The notes below the pieces were generated by a model. It saw nothing but the letters and a program-made list of their open reading frames with translations, had not been told where the DNA came from and made no database searches. Shown here in pieces: positions 1 to 11,982 of a DNA stretch of 64,000 nt. The stretch comes from Lunularia cruciata (Eukaryota > Streptophyta > Marchantiopsida > Lunulariales > Lunulariaceae): positions 28,576,732 through 28,640,731 of the forward strand of contig OX419757.1 in assembly GCA_948567375.1 (NCBI GenBank), given 5' to 3'. The position numbers and the translations under genes were made by a program. Within the stretch, counting starts at the first letter, position 1, and every line of letters starts with the position of its first letter.

Positions 1-639
1 AAGTGAAGGAAGTTTTCTATCAAAAGTAGAAAGAAAGTAGAAGATGAGCATGGCTGGAGAGTAGACCATAGCTCCTTTCTTCTACAAAGAACCTCGAGTT
101 TCCTCTCAAAGTACACGATCAAATTATCAAATTGGTGATGAGAATCATGAAATACACGATAATTGCAACAACCAAGAGTCTAAAATTGATGTCAAAACTT
201 GATTCTCTTCACATACACAAGCTTAATTTCTCACCGGTTATTAACTTCATTCTCGTCAAATAAACAAGATTGAAATCTGTTCAACGCACTCCGTTTAACA
301 AAATAAATGACTCTGAGAAAAATCACCACACCGAGACAATCAATTAGGGTGGAAGGCCATTTTTGCCCAAGCCAGAGTTGATACTTATTATCTTTCCGTC
401 GACTTAAAGCTAGTGTGGTATCGGCTTGATCAAAGTTTATTTACAATCACTCACAACTATAAGTAAAGCCAGCAGAAGGTTGACCACTTAGAACACATGA
501 AGGATCGGAAGAACACATGAAGGATTGGAAGATCCCATCAAGCCATACAAGAGAGATACAAAAGAGGTACAATGGGGCTAGGTCCCAATAGTTTAGTCAT
601 GAGAAAAATGCACTACAACATCTAAGATATTTGAGTTAT
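1..639. other. Gene-free left edge
   Basis: No coding region, RNA gene or transposon end could be recognised here. A short tandem duplication of about 20 bp lies near 490-530 (two copies of a unit containing GAACACATGAAGGAT). The stretch directly precedes, on the plus strand, the 3' side of a minus-strand LINE remnant and may include its untranslated tail. Confidence 0.4.
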
Positions 640-2320
640 GCAAGTGATAAGGTCTATAAATTCCAGAGCATCCGAGCAGCATCACCTAGTGTGATTGCTT
701 TCCTCTGGATCGCACCAGCCAATGCTCTATGTAGAGCAATGAACGCATGCTGTCTAATGTATGCTACAATGTATGAGAGTGAGAGTGGTACCCATGACAT
801 CTAATATGATAAGCTCTCATGCACTCACTCATAAATATCTCAAATGCAGTGTCCATTGCTCCATATAACTCCAAAGCTAGAGGAACAAAGAGGTAACCTT
901 GCTGCATACCCTTATACTTGGAGACCTTGTGTGTCTTTAATCTGCTTGCCACCTATCCAGGAGGATGAGTAATCACTCCTTCCAACACTACATTATGCGT
1001 AAGATCTATAACCCATCATCCGCCATTGTCACCTGATCATCTTGTACCAAGTAGAAGTCTACTTTGACACATGTCGTCTGCAAAGCATAGTAACGCTCCT
1101 CCAAGCAAAGTATCCACTCTCTCGTGCCATAGAAAACACTATATCCTTGATGGCATCATGGGTAGCTACCCTTTGTCCTCCAAAAGGACACCAAAAGGAC
1201 ACCATGTCATATGGACCGCTGCTATATCTAGTGTAGAACTACACTCACACTTGAAAGATGAAGATGTAGATGGGTGGACCAAACCTAAGCAAAACCTGAT
1301 TGCTATAGAGAAGGTGGCTACAAGTTGGAATGACCTAATGCACGGTCAAGCTAGGATCCAAGAGCATGCACCCTTGTCGGAGCAAGAGCAAAGACGTGCT
1401 CTAGTGGCCCGAGGAATGGGTGAGTCACCTAAGAGAGAATGTAGCATATGCTGACATTGTCATTCCATCAAGGAAGACAACACACCTCTGTCTCAATCTA
1501 ACAATAATGAAGCAAAGGATGGAAGGTCCTATTGTGCTGTGAGGAGAGACCATCTCTTGTTTGCCGCAATAACACTTGTAGAGAAAAGGATCCTTCCTAC
1601 ACCTTGGTCATATATGTCTCTAAAATTGACCTATTAGTAACTACAAAACAAGAGGAAAGTAGATGTGCCAAGAGAGCACAACTATCCAAAAATGTTATAT
1701 GTGTCATTTACTCCATAGATAATAGGCTTACCCCTTTGCATGAGATCGGTAAAGATGTATGTTTATGTGCCAAATCCCCATCACACGCTTGAATGTCCAT
1801 GGTCCAATGTGATCACCAAAGACTCCCATAATCCTCCTATCGAAAGCTTTTAGATCTGATAGGAAAGTCAAGAAAGGAGGAACCGTGCAAAGAAGGTGAA
1901 TTAGTCAACGGGAAATACTAGAGGAGAGTATACCAAATGACATATACGGATCTCCTAGTAGAGGGAGGTCATCCACATAGAAAATATCCTCTACAAGGGC
2001 AACATCTAAGAAGCATGTGACCAAATCCTCGGATCCTACTTGCACTCCAATAACATGTAGTCCATCTATAAATGTGACACATCTCTCTAGAATCTCAAGG
2101 TGGGGAGGGATACCTGAAGGGGACCATACTTTGCACATTGACTCCTTGACTCTCAAGCTTACAAGATGTAACTCAGTAATCAAATGATCAAAGGCTTGCA
2201 TACTCTGATCTACGATACACACAATGTGTGCATCATCTACCAAGGAGAGAAATACACAACTTAACATAGCCAAAGTAATAGATAAGAGAACTATGATGTG
2301 AACCATGGCAAACAAAAATC
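640..2320 (-). mobile_element. Decayed LINE: reverse transcriptase and endonuclease-like C terminus
   Basis: Two protein fragments on the minus strand look like the C-terminal half of a non-LTR reverse transcriptase. The upstream one (about 2315-1905) has a palm-like segment VDDAHIV, a variant of the YADD catalytic motif, followed about 40 residues later by KVWSPSG, as in the thumb-proximal part of LINE enzymes. The downstream one (about 980-700) reads HKVSKYKGMQQGYLFVPLA and then LELYGAMDTAFEIF. That pattern of KY, then GY-FVPLA, then LYG is what I associate with restriction-like endonuclease ends of R2/CRE-type LINEs found in algae and other eukaryotes. Stops and frame changes separate the parts, so it is inactive. 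No poly-A tail, 5' end or target-site duplication was found. The class assignment is from motif memory, without alignment. Confidence 0.55.
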
Positions 2321-5300
2321 CCCCTTAGTAAAGTCCAAAGATGGGTGGAGTTGGTTAGAACATTCCAACCCATCACCTAATTGAACGGTTAGGCTCTGGT
2401 TAGGGTAGACTTGGTTTGCTCAAAAATGCCTATCACCAAACCTCTTTGAAGATGCATTTCCGTAGTCGATACATAGATCTGTAGGTCCACCGGTTGGAGC
2501 GCATATCAGCTACTGTAATGTATTCTGTCATGACTGCCATATTATGGAAGGATTAGTCTGGTTTTATGGAAGATATCCTTGTTTTCCAAAATTATGTTAA
2601 TTAGAATGTAAAGTAGAACTTTTATGTCTTATCCTTGTATGGCTTGATGGAGGTCTTCCCATCTTTCTTGTTAAAAAAAATAAAATGTTAAGTAGGATTC
2701 AGTTCAAACTTAATCCCGAAATTCAAGAGAATATGTAGAGGTAAGATCGCGTGAAATTATCTTCACGGTATTTTCCTTCTAACCTAAGTTCGTAATTTAA
2801 ATATTCTATTTCCCTAACTTGTCAATACGTTTTTCTTCAAGGTTCCTTCCTTTATTAGTTTTTCGTTTTTATTAACTTAATAAGAAAAAGAATTAAAAGA
2901 TAGATTGTCTCGGGGAAAGGGTCCACCCTACGATGGACCTCTTATGTTAATTTTCACTGATCGCTTTAAGTTGAATGGGGGATTTTGTACTATTAGTATC
3001 GTAGGATCGTGTACCTCTATAAGAATATCCCAGTTCGAACCTTGGAACTATTTTAGTAATGAAAAATGTGTTCCATTGCAATTAGTTTTGAATATTTATC
3101 TAGAAAACTGTTGATTGGTAATTCGGTAAACAAATCCTCAAGGGATGATAATAAAGAATTTTCGTGCTTGGTGTGCTCTTGTGTGTGTGACTGTGATAAT
3201 TTCAGTCAAGAGTACGCCAAGCACGAAAAGTGTTTTTTTTTTCCCTTTTCTTCTTTTCCATCATTGTTTGTATGGTAAAAATGCTTTGCAGACGATGAAT
3301 ACCATATCAATTCAACTCAAAGAGAGACAAATTCTACCGAATTTATATTTTAATTAATGAATACCATCCTTTCTGGTATTTGTCTATGGTTCTTTACCAC
3401 TTCGAACGCGTATTAACTCTACAGTTCGTGCACGCCTTTCAAGATAATCAGAAGACAAAAGACATGTGCACTTAAAAAATGTTATTCTTTGGTGTAACTT
3501 CGACTGACTCATCCATGTTGCAAATTTTCTTCATCTAGACATGACTGAAGTTGCAAATAAAATGTTATTTCTTTGAGAAAAGCTGTCATTGGGAATCATT
3601 GTATCACGAAATCTAGTAGGGTTGATATCTTCCACACGAGAGGAGATAAGATTAAAACATACAGACTACTTTTGTTTCTCCGAGTTTTCGAACTCCTATT
3701 GGCCAATACTTGGTCTGGACGGGAACTCCTTCTAAGACTACCCTTTGGAGGTTGCTAACAGGGTTCTAATTGGTTCTCAGACTGACATTTGCCTGGACGG
3801 TATGAAAAATACCATTCTAGGAGACCAGATAATAAGAAATCATAACAATGACATTCTTTTCAAAAGCTGACCCACATCTATATAAGTGGAAGATCTGTTG
3901 AATTACTCTTGACTTGTGAAATACTATTGACTGCGATACTTATCCATCCAATCTTTTACTATTCCATAAGTTCCCATTCCGTCCAAATTAAGATATGACT
4001 TATGTACCTCGTACTTTTTAGATCTGTGCTTCTATCTAGACAAGACAAGGTTTTTTTCTTCTCCCTCACAAAGTCTATTACAGTTGGATGTCTTTACGGG
4101 TAAAGGCAAGAAAACTATTCTACTCAAGAATGTAGACTTCAATATAATATTTCAACTTTTGTTTCCCATCACTTAGAGGTGGATGCCTCATGGAAAGCGT
4201 AAGTAATCCTTTTCGCCTCGTCATCCTTATACATGAGTGAGAAAATCTATCTTTCTATATCGAGTTAAGATATTGGTCCTATCACGGTAATCGAATAGTC
4301 TCGCAGAAAGTTTCTCACATAGACTTCCATCCAGTCGTGAAGAATATATATATGAAGGTGTGCTTGACATGATGCAGACTGCATACTTTGTATGGGTGTA
4401 CATCAAAACGAACTACATAAATCAGCTTGTCTATATCCATTATACACAGTTTTCCAATTTTGTTTTTAGTTGTCATTTCAATATCTTATGCATGACGAGG
4501 AATATGGTCAACTTAAACAAATCACCAGGCAAAGCAACATAATGTTGAATGGGTTATGCAAAGCTAATCTCTCAAAGGGCGTCTGGTAGGGTTCAATATG
4601 CAAGTAAAAGCAGAAAATATGAGGTTGCTACAATTGCCTAGTGGGCCATACACAGTTGCTCCAGTCCTCCATTAGAAGCTGCTGATTAGGCGTAAGAGGT
4701 GCAGACCATACACCAAAAAGATGTGCTCCTTCGTTTATGAGTACCGAAGTAACATAACTGAGAATTGCGGTGAGAAGGCGAAGTGAAGAGAGCAGGTCGC
4801 ATGATGATGCCCAAGATATTGACGACTTTGATTATAATTCATAAGCTGCGGCATGAAAAGGTGATATTTGACCGAAGGCTTCAATAGGAGCCACAATATG
4901 GAAAGTCGTCGAGTCGAGTTTATCAGAATCCACATGCATCCACAACATTGCGTAGACGTGAATCTGCACGTCCATGTGGAGTCTATGCTAAAACTGTCAG
5001 AATGAAAAAGTATATCTACAATGTGAAACTAATGCTATATACCGTTTGTGGAGAAGTACATGCTCCTTGCCTATCGTTGTCACAACTTTCATGTTGCATT
5101 GATTTTTGATAGTTGATAGCAATAGTAATAGCAATAGTAACAAGGATTTCAATTCATGAAATAGATGTGGTAATGCCACCACCACCCGACATGTTCATGC
5201 ATAATAATATAGTAAAAACTTTTACGACATCTTATAAATAAAACAAGAAATTTGGACATCAACGGATCATACAAGTTTCAAGCGAGGTTCACGTTTTGAC

Positions 5301-6427
5301 AAATTTTCAAAGACGATTTCTGATTTTGAGCAAAGTTCCCTTGAAAATTTACACGATAGACCACTCCCATCAACTTCTTACGAATCACCTTGTACTTCTT
5401 ACGGGTTACAAAATGATTACGGGATGTCTTAAAAGAGGAATTGAAACCCACGATGTTAAGTGATCTGGTTCTTACTTCCAGATTCTAAATTTCTTAGATC
5501 TTGATGGCAAGGAAGACTTGGAACCTTTGATGGTGCACGAATGTTACCTCCCTCGTCCTTGTTTTCTCGTTTTGCCAATTTGGCTTGTGCCTCAAGAAGT
5601 TCGCAAACCATGGTATTCATGGTTAATTCAAACTTGTGTGAGACATAAACTAATGTCTGAATACCAACACCGTTTACAACACAAGGATTTCTACTGGACC
5701 TTATTAGCAAAATTTGAGGTTATTTACTATTTCATGGAAGTACTAGTCTAGTCTAGTCTAGTCTACATGTTTCCAAGCAATTTCAATAGACGCCGGAAGT
5801 CTACACAACTTTCCCTGATGAAATGCCTTATGTGTCCATGACCTTCTAAACATCGGAACAAACCATCTTCTCCACTTCTCCACTTCCAGATATGATATCA
5901 GCAATTCACCTATTTTTAATCCATTTTAACTCAATAGAATTCAGAAATCAGATGTTGATTCGTTCAAGAGTTTATGTCTCCAACATATAAAAGAAAAGCT
6001 TCTGTAAAAGTTTTAGAGTGAACTACGTCAAGTTTATCCTATAGGGTACATTTTGCATGTATATCTCATATGTTTTCTGATAGTTGGACTTACAAGAATC
6101 TCTCCATTAGATCAATAACGCCTTAAAGGTACATACTTGATACTTGATAGGATATCACTCCACAGCAAAACATAATAAGGGCCTTTGTGAACTAATGATC
6201 TATTTTGCTTCGAAGAGTTGTAGACGCAGTTAATTGTAGTTAGCCACTTTACCAAACCATTTTGGTACCTATATAATTCCTTGATTCAAGGAGTTTACTT
6301 TCTCTCTTTTCCCATCTACTTGAGAATAGAAAGTTATGCTTTATGGTAAACTTTGGTTCTTGATAAATAAATAAAAAAGACTTCTTGGTAGCATATATGA
6401 TTACAACCAACTATGTAGCAAAATTTT
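2321..6427. other. Intergenic stretch without recognisable genes
   Basis: The ORFs here are all short (under 90 codons), overlap on both strands and show no domain I recognise. Composition is AT-rich with homopolymer runs. A short pentanucleotide microsatellite lies at 5743-5764. I see nothing else that can be supported. Confidence 0.5.
5743..5764. repeat. (TAGTC)n microsatellite
   Basis: Four to five tandem copies of the pentamer CTAGT/TAGTC in a row. It is not linked to a gene. Confidence 0.9.
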
Positions 6428-6535
6428 TGTCGTGCGTATATACATCGCTACAAAACATACATTGCTGTCAACATCATACACTATAGTAGCACAACTCACA
6501 CATAAGTCATACATAGACTCTAAAGTGCCACAATA
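6428..6535. repeat. 108-bp direct repeat next to the LTR (copy of 6983-7092)
   Basis: This segment, starting at GTCGTGCGTATATACATCG and ending in AAAGTGCCACAAT, is nearly identical to 6983-7092 and lies in the same direction. The two copies bracket the 450-bp part of the left LTR that is shared with the right LTR. The simplest reading is that a second LTR start follows the first LTR, for example through recombination between elements. It is far too long to be a target-site duplication. Confidence 0.75.
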
Positions 6536-7092
6536 ATCAGATTGCTTACCACTCTCAACTCAACTCAACTTAGATCAGTACTTGATCTGTCACTCTATAA
6601 ACTGCCAACAACTGGGCACTGATTACAGTCAAGCCACACCCACTCAAGCATAGAGAATCCAAGTGAGGCTCGCCGGCCTCTATCCACCATAGCCAGGAAC
6701 TCGAAGGCTCAACATCAGAGAAGTGAGCTCTCTAGAGCTCACTTCAAAACTATACCTCCTGGACTTGAGCTAGCTCTGAAACCCTAATGGTCCCGCTGAC
6801 GGCACACTTGACGGTGCAAATGGTGCAAAGTGACGGTGGGCCCCACCGTGAACTCAATACCCCAAACACAAAATCTGACCGTCGGAAAGTAGTCACTGAG
6901 AAATTGCTGAAATAACTCTAAGTACTGTCACTAGAACTCCAATGTCCGAGCATCTAGATGCGGCACTACAAATGGCGTGACAGCTGTCGTGCATATATAC
7001 ATCGCTACACAACATACATCACTGTCAACATCATACACTATAGAAGCACAACTCACACATAAGTCATACATAGACTCTAAAGTGCCACAATC
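6532..7092 (-). repeat. 3' LTR (partial) of the methyltransferase element
   Basis: Positions 6532-6982 match 16623-17073. The LTR start probably lies near 7090 on the minus strand, because the purine-rich run AGGGAGGCGA (complement of about 7091-7100) resembles a polypurine tract and is followed by TTGTGGCACTTTAGAGTC. On that model the left LTR keeps its outer start but is broken at 6532, whereas the right LTR lacks the first 110 bp. The exact boundary is uncertain. Confidence 0.65.
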
Positions 7093-7258
7093 GCCTCCCT
7101 AGGTGGCGGTTAGGCCCCTCTAACTCCAAATAGCCATCTACTCTAAGTATATGGTATACCCTCTAATGGGCAAAGATCAGGAGGCAAGGTGATATAGAGC
7201 CCCATTGTTAGTCGCATGTCTGCAATCTATACCATATAAAGAATGAACTAGCTATAGG

Positions 7259-7402
7259 TCAAGTACATCTAGGACATAACCACTGTCCTTGAGGAACCAC
7301 CATGAGGGGAGGAGTCATACATGCCATATGCCATCCTCTCTAACAACTATCATACACTAACATAGTAGCAACTCCACCAGAAGAGCCACATAACATACAC
7401 CT
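7259..7402 (-). pseudogene. PHD zinc finger at the end of pol
   Basis: The last about 45 codons of the element's pol encode a PHD finger (C4HC3). Visible landmarks are CMLC (first Cys pair, 7388-7399), DSC, GWHMAC with the zinc-binding His and Cys, TPPL, and WLCPRC as the last Cys pair (7265-7276), with a TGA stop at 7259-7261. PHD fingers commonly read histone H3 tails, so in a retroelement it could steer integration, as chromodomains do in chromoviruses; that role is inference. Two lesions are seen: a TAG stop just after DSC, and Tyr at the position where the third zinc Cys is expected (LVYDSC rather than the usual C-D-x-C), a TGT to TAT change. I have a recollection of similar pol tails in database proteins from green algae and non-seed plants. 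Confidence 0.85.
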
Positions 7403-8833
7403 CAAGCCTGCACATACAAGTGCTAAGCTTGGGTCCATAGTATCAATGTTTGGGAGGTGGCATGGCACACAATTGCGCACATGATCCTTCCAAACAACAC
7501 CATCACATCCTTCTAACACAAGGACTCCAGATGGAAAAACCTCGCACACTCTCAAGATAGTGCGGCATGTAGAAACATCAAGTGTTGTTGGTGCTGTCTG
7601 CTGTAGATATACATAGTCGCCTGGATGAAATCGACGGATCAAGGGTCTATAACCTCCTCCTTGAATGGTAGCATAGCGTAAAGTATCTCTATGCTGAGCA
7701 ATCGCCAAGTTCTCAAAGGCCATTGGCATCACTCTCCAAAAGATCTCTGCACACTAAGAACATATGCTCATCCATACATCGGGGTCATCCAAGTCCAAAA
7801 CTACAGTAGCATCTCAACAAATGGCTGCAGGTAACTCTAGATCTCGTCCATAGAGTAGAAAGTATGGAGAGAAGGATGCTAAGGAGGCTTGCTGGCTGAA
7901 CCGATAGCCCATGGCCAACCAAGGTAATTGGAGATCCCAATCTTCCAAGTGGCCTCTCTGCAAACCATACTTTTGCAATCCTCTCTTCACCATCTGAACC
8001 ACTCTCTTTGCTAAGCCATCTGCCTCAGGGTGATCTCAGGATGTAGTACAATGATCAATCAAGGCCATGTCACACAAGACCTGAAACTCCCCCAAGAACT
8101 TTGTACCTTGATCAGTCAAAACCTCAACTGGTGCACCAAAATGACTAAGAACTTGATCTAGGAATGAGTAAGTTGTCCCTTCACTAGACTTGTCAGGAAG
8201 TGCCACCTACTCAATCTACTTGGAGAAGTGCTCCACCATCACCAAAACATACCGATGATGTCTCACAGTCAGCGGTAAAGGTTCGGCAAAGTCCAAACTC
8301 CAACGGTAACCAAATCCCTTGATAGGTAATGGGTGTAATTGTGGCGTAGGAGCATTGAATGATGCTCTAACTCAGTCACAAACCACACATCTTGCAACAA
8401 ATTGTTGTACCTCGGTCTGCATACCGCGCCAGCAATAATGACTATGGAGTAAGCTTTATGTATGCTTTACTCCAAAATGTCCTAGCTCCTCATGAGCATG
8501 ATGGACCAATTGTGGTCTCTGGGATGGAAGTGGTACTACTCGCACTCTACCATCCTCCCATACATGCAAAAGGTGTCTACCCTCCAATCTGAACCGTCTG
8601 GCTTGCTGAAGAACACGGTCTCTCTCCTTGGCCCCAACTATGCTACCCACAACACCAATGCAAAGATAGTCTATCACTAAGACATCATCATGAGTGTCTC
8701 GCTGAACTGTACTAATATCTTCACTCTTTGGATCTGTGACCTCAATAACTCCTCTTGTATGCGCTGAGAGAGATACCACCAAAGCCTTTGCAAATATACA
8801 CAGAAAGGCCAATGTATGCCAACCTGGCACCAT
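7403..8833 (-). pseudogene. Integrase of the methyltransferase element
   Basis: Integrase inserts the cDNA copy into host DNA. On the minus strand an H2C2 zinc-binding region (HHAHEELGHFG, then CVVCD, about 8515-8390) is followed by the catalytic core with SLDFAEP, VLTDQGTKF and DHPEADG, supplying the D, D and E residues, and by a C-terminal part including FHPGDYVYLQQ and LPNIDTMDP that leads into the PHD finger. Stops interrupt it, for example TGA after CVVCD and before DHPEADG, where family members have Arg, and two TAG codons in the stretch reading FSK-stop-IE-stop-VALP. All fit single C-to-T or G-to-A changes. It is not functional as it stands. Confidence 0.85.
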
Positions 8834-10290
8834 CTCCTCATCTATCTCACCATGCCAACGTGCTCTGGTATGATCCTACTAGCTGGGACATGGGTTTCTA
8901 CTCAACCCATCTGTATCACGGTTCACCACTCTAGGTCTATGAACAACCATGAAATTATACTCCTATAAAATCAGAACCCATCATGCAAGCTTCCCTGAAA
9001 GCTTGTCGGACTCCATCAACCACTTCAGTGGCTGATGATCAATGATGAGAGTGAAAGGATTACCAAATAGGTAACATCAGAAATGTGCTACTGCCCAAAC
9101 TACTGCCAAGCACTCTCCCTCATATGAATTATACTTCACCTCTGTTGAATTGTTGGAGCGACTAGCATAGGCCACCACAAACTCCTTCTCCTCATCATCA
9201 TGTTGGGTGAGCACCGCTCCAAGCCCCAACATACTCCAATCAGTGTGAACCTGAAATGGTCATCCCCTGATTGGTCTCCTCAAAATAGAAGCAGATGTCA
9301 ACCTCTCCTTGAGCTCTACAAAAGCTCTCTCCTGCTCATCTCCCCAACACCACTCATGTGTAAGCTTGGTCAGCTTTGTCAAGGCCTTGGCATTGGCACT
9401 AAATCCTCTAACATAGCGGCAATAGAAGTTTGCCAACCCAAGGAATGCTCACACTCTGCTCACATCCGTAGGCCAAGGAATACGTGCAATAGCCTCCACC
9501 TTGGTCTACTAACACCAAGTCCTCCGGGATAGATAGTGTGACCCAAATACTCAACCTGCTCGTGGAAGAACATACACTTCCCAGGATGTAATTTGAGTCC
9601 ATGAGATCTCAACCTTTCAAACACCTCCAACAACTATCTCTCATGCTCCTCCACAGTAGTGCTATAAACCAAAATGTCATCAATATAACACCGAGCAAAA
9701 TCCAATCCAGCTAGGATCCTATCCATGACCTTTGGGAACTCAATAGGAGCGTTCTTTAACCCAAATAGTAAGAACCTCCATTGATATAACACATCCTTGC
9801 TGTGAGGATCAATAGCCCAAAATGTTGTCTTGGACTTGTCCTCCTCTCTGATCGGCAACTAATGATATCCCGCTCGAAGATCCAAAATACTGAAGATCTT
9901 TGCATGCCCAATCGCATCAAAAATCTTCTCCGGTATAGGCATGGCATACCAATCAGCCCTGGTTTGTCGGTTGATAAGATGGTAATCTCCACATATCCAC
10001 ATATCTGTCTAGTTGCCATGCATATCCTTCTTGGTTGGCATCACTATCAATGATGCATACTCTCCATGTGAAATCTCCACCAAACCAGCCTCAAAAAGGT
10101 CACTACTCCGGCTTTGAATCAATGTCCACTCCATATCACTATATCGATAAGGACGTTGAAAAACTGGTGTGTTGCTAGTCAGCTCAATCCGTATACTAGG
10201 TCCCTTTAGAGCACCCAAATCCTTCATATTGAAGGCAAAACAACTCGTGTGACTCCTCAAGAACCTCCACACCCTCCATCTTTCCTCTCC
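8834..10290 (-). pseudogene. Reverse transcriptase and RNase H of the methyltransferase element
   Basis: RT copies the RNA genome into DNA and RNase H removes the RNA strand. Reading on the minus strand, the fragment at 10272-10009 contains GLVEISHGEYAS and MPTKKD (RT fingers), and 9858-9634 contains IREEDKSKTTFWAID, FGLKNAP and the catalytic YIDD (9676-9687). RNase H motifs follow: HTDWS, YASRSNN, YEGECLA, and a terminal segment with TDGLSRNP near 8910-8880. The order is that of Ty3/gypsy pol. Stops and frame changes break the reading frame several times. Upstream the frame runs toward the methyltransferase domain with no LTR or other boundary between them. Confidence 0.9.
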
Positions 10291-10679
10291 AATAAGCTTG
10301 GGTCCAAGATTTGGCTCCCAAGTATCCTCTGTAACTGTAGTAGGAGTGGAAGACGTATTGACTGACTGCTACACTAGGCCCTTGGGAGCAATAGTGTAAT
10401 GCTCCTGACCACTAGAGGTCCCAACCTCTATGTGAAAAAATCCCTCTACTCTGGTTGCAAGCTCCACACGTCCTCTAGTTGCATCCCATGTGGACCAAGG
10501 GTGTAATCCAAGTAGCCCATGCTCACCTGGATGGACTCCAAGTAGACCACTCTCCCTAGTAGCTACTAGATGTGTCCCAAGAATACAATGTCCACTCGGT
10601 CCATTGCCCCCAGCATGTGCCTGAAGCGTCTCAATAGGCACAGGGCTCACAAGTGTCCAAGTGGTGATGCATATCAAGC

Positions 10680-11922
10680 ACATCCTACGCTACTCAGCCA
10701 AGCCAAGGCTCACAATCCAGGTCAAACAGTTCAGATCCATAGCTTGACCTAACACTTGACGCCTGGATGCCTCTAACACTGCTGGAATAGCGGTAATACC
10801 GGTGCAAAAACCCATTGCCCGCTCTCTCTCATCATCGTTGGGCTCCACCAACTGCTATAATTGTGAGTCCCAAACAAGTCCAGGTCCTTCTCGAAAAGCA
10901 CGAGAGCTTGGGAAACTCATGAGTGTGGGAAATGCAACTCTAGGCTGTCCAACTATCTTCACCATTGCCATAGGTGACCTATCAACCACTACCACTGTCT
11001 GAGACTAACGCCCAACATCCAAGATATCATCAACAAGGATGTGGTCAAGTCGCTGAATCCCATCATAAGTGCGCTATAGAACCTCTCTAGGTAAGAGGTT
11101 TGTCCAACAAAGACAAAGACGATGAGCCCGTGATCCCACTCTGGCTGCATCTAACAATACAACATGTCCTATTCAAGAATGGACCTGATGTGTACTTGCC
11201 ACCACTCTAGTGCAAGAATCACCCATCAAAGGAATGTTCTCCAAAATGTAAGCTGGAGAAACAAACTAATGAACCTGGAGATGTCATAGTATCTGTAACA
11301 TCTCCCAAAACACACCAAAACGAGGATCCTAAAGACCTAAACCGTGGCCCGCACGTGTATGTCCCTGACATGGCCATCCAGAAATCACCAAGTGAATAGG
11401 CCCATGTCTCTCTAGGTCATGCGCTCCCAGTAAGAAAATGTCTCCTGGTAGGACCTTTTGGTAACCTTTGACTGCTAACATTGGTAATAACTCCAGATAC
11501 CGATAGGCCAAGTGTGCCACATGATGTAGAGAGACTTGCCTAGTAGTCTCATCTCTCTATACATACAAGTACCTCTGTACTCGTATACCCGCCTCTAACA
11601 CCGCAGCTAGTTTGGTGCTGATCCCACCAAACAACTCCAATAGGCATATCCCCTCTACTAGATACTGCCAAGCAATGAGTGTGGTATCCAGAGGTGTCAA
11701 AGCACTCACCTCTGGAGGCTCATCCTCACACTCATCTCTTGATAGTACAAAGGCTCCACTCAAAGCCTGATGCACCAACTGATCTGCATGCTGTTGCAAT
11801 GCCTCCTTTGAACTCCACAATGGAACATCCAAAGTAGATGGAACAATCCCACTCGTTCTCCAAAGCCAAGTGATCTCCTTTGGTACTGGAGTATCCTCTA
11901 CATGGGCGTTCCACTCCAACAA
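10680..11922 (-). pseudogene. DNMT3-like C5 cytosine DNA methyltransferase domain inside pol
   Basis: A nearly full-length C5-methyltransferase domain lies between protease and RT. On the minus strand: motif I LLELFGGIST (about 11652-11614); motif IV HLVISGWPCQ with the catalytic Cys at 11368-11370; motif VI YILENIP (Glu codon at 11239-11241); motif VIII DAARVGSRAHR (near 11150), followed by CWTNL; a target-recognition stretch containing AFPTLMSFPSSRAF and then ERERAMGF; and motif X RRQVLGQAMDLN (near 10730). Motif VIII with A-H-R and W-x-N-L, and the E-R-x-x-G-F segment, resemble DNMT3/DRM-type de novo enzymes more than MET1 or bacterial ones. The domain has about nine in-frame stops (TAG or TGA only), so this copy cannot make the enzyme. 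There is no LTR, intron border or frame reset that would suggest a captured host gene fragment at this one locus; it sits in order within pol. Retrotransposon-encoded DNMTs have been described in charophytes and dinoflagellates (from memory). Confidence 0.88.
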
Positions 11923-11982
11923 GTCACCAGGCCAAGTAACTACACCACTAAAAGCTTAAACTGATGCTGCCATGGTCCCGGA

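Noticed and set aside
5743-5764. A CRISPR-like array
   Set aside because: It is a simple pentanucleotide microsatellite without spacers in a eukaryotic genome.
6428-7092. The 108-bp direct repeat as a target-site duplication
   Set aside because: Ty3/gypsy integration makes duplications of about 5 bp; 108 bp next to only one LTR points to recombination or copying instead.
10680-11922. The methyltransferase as a host gene or bacterial contamination
   Set aside because: It lies between protease and RT in the same direction, without LTRs, introns or composition change, and shares the stop pattern of the rest of the element.
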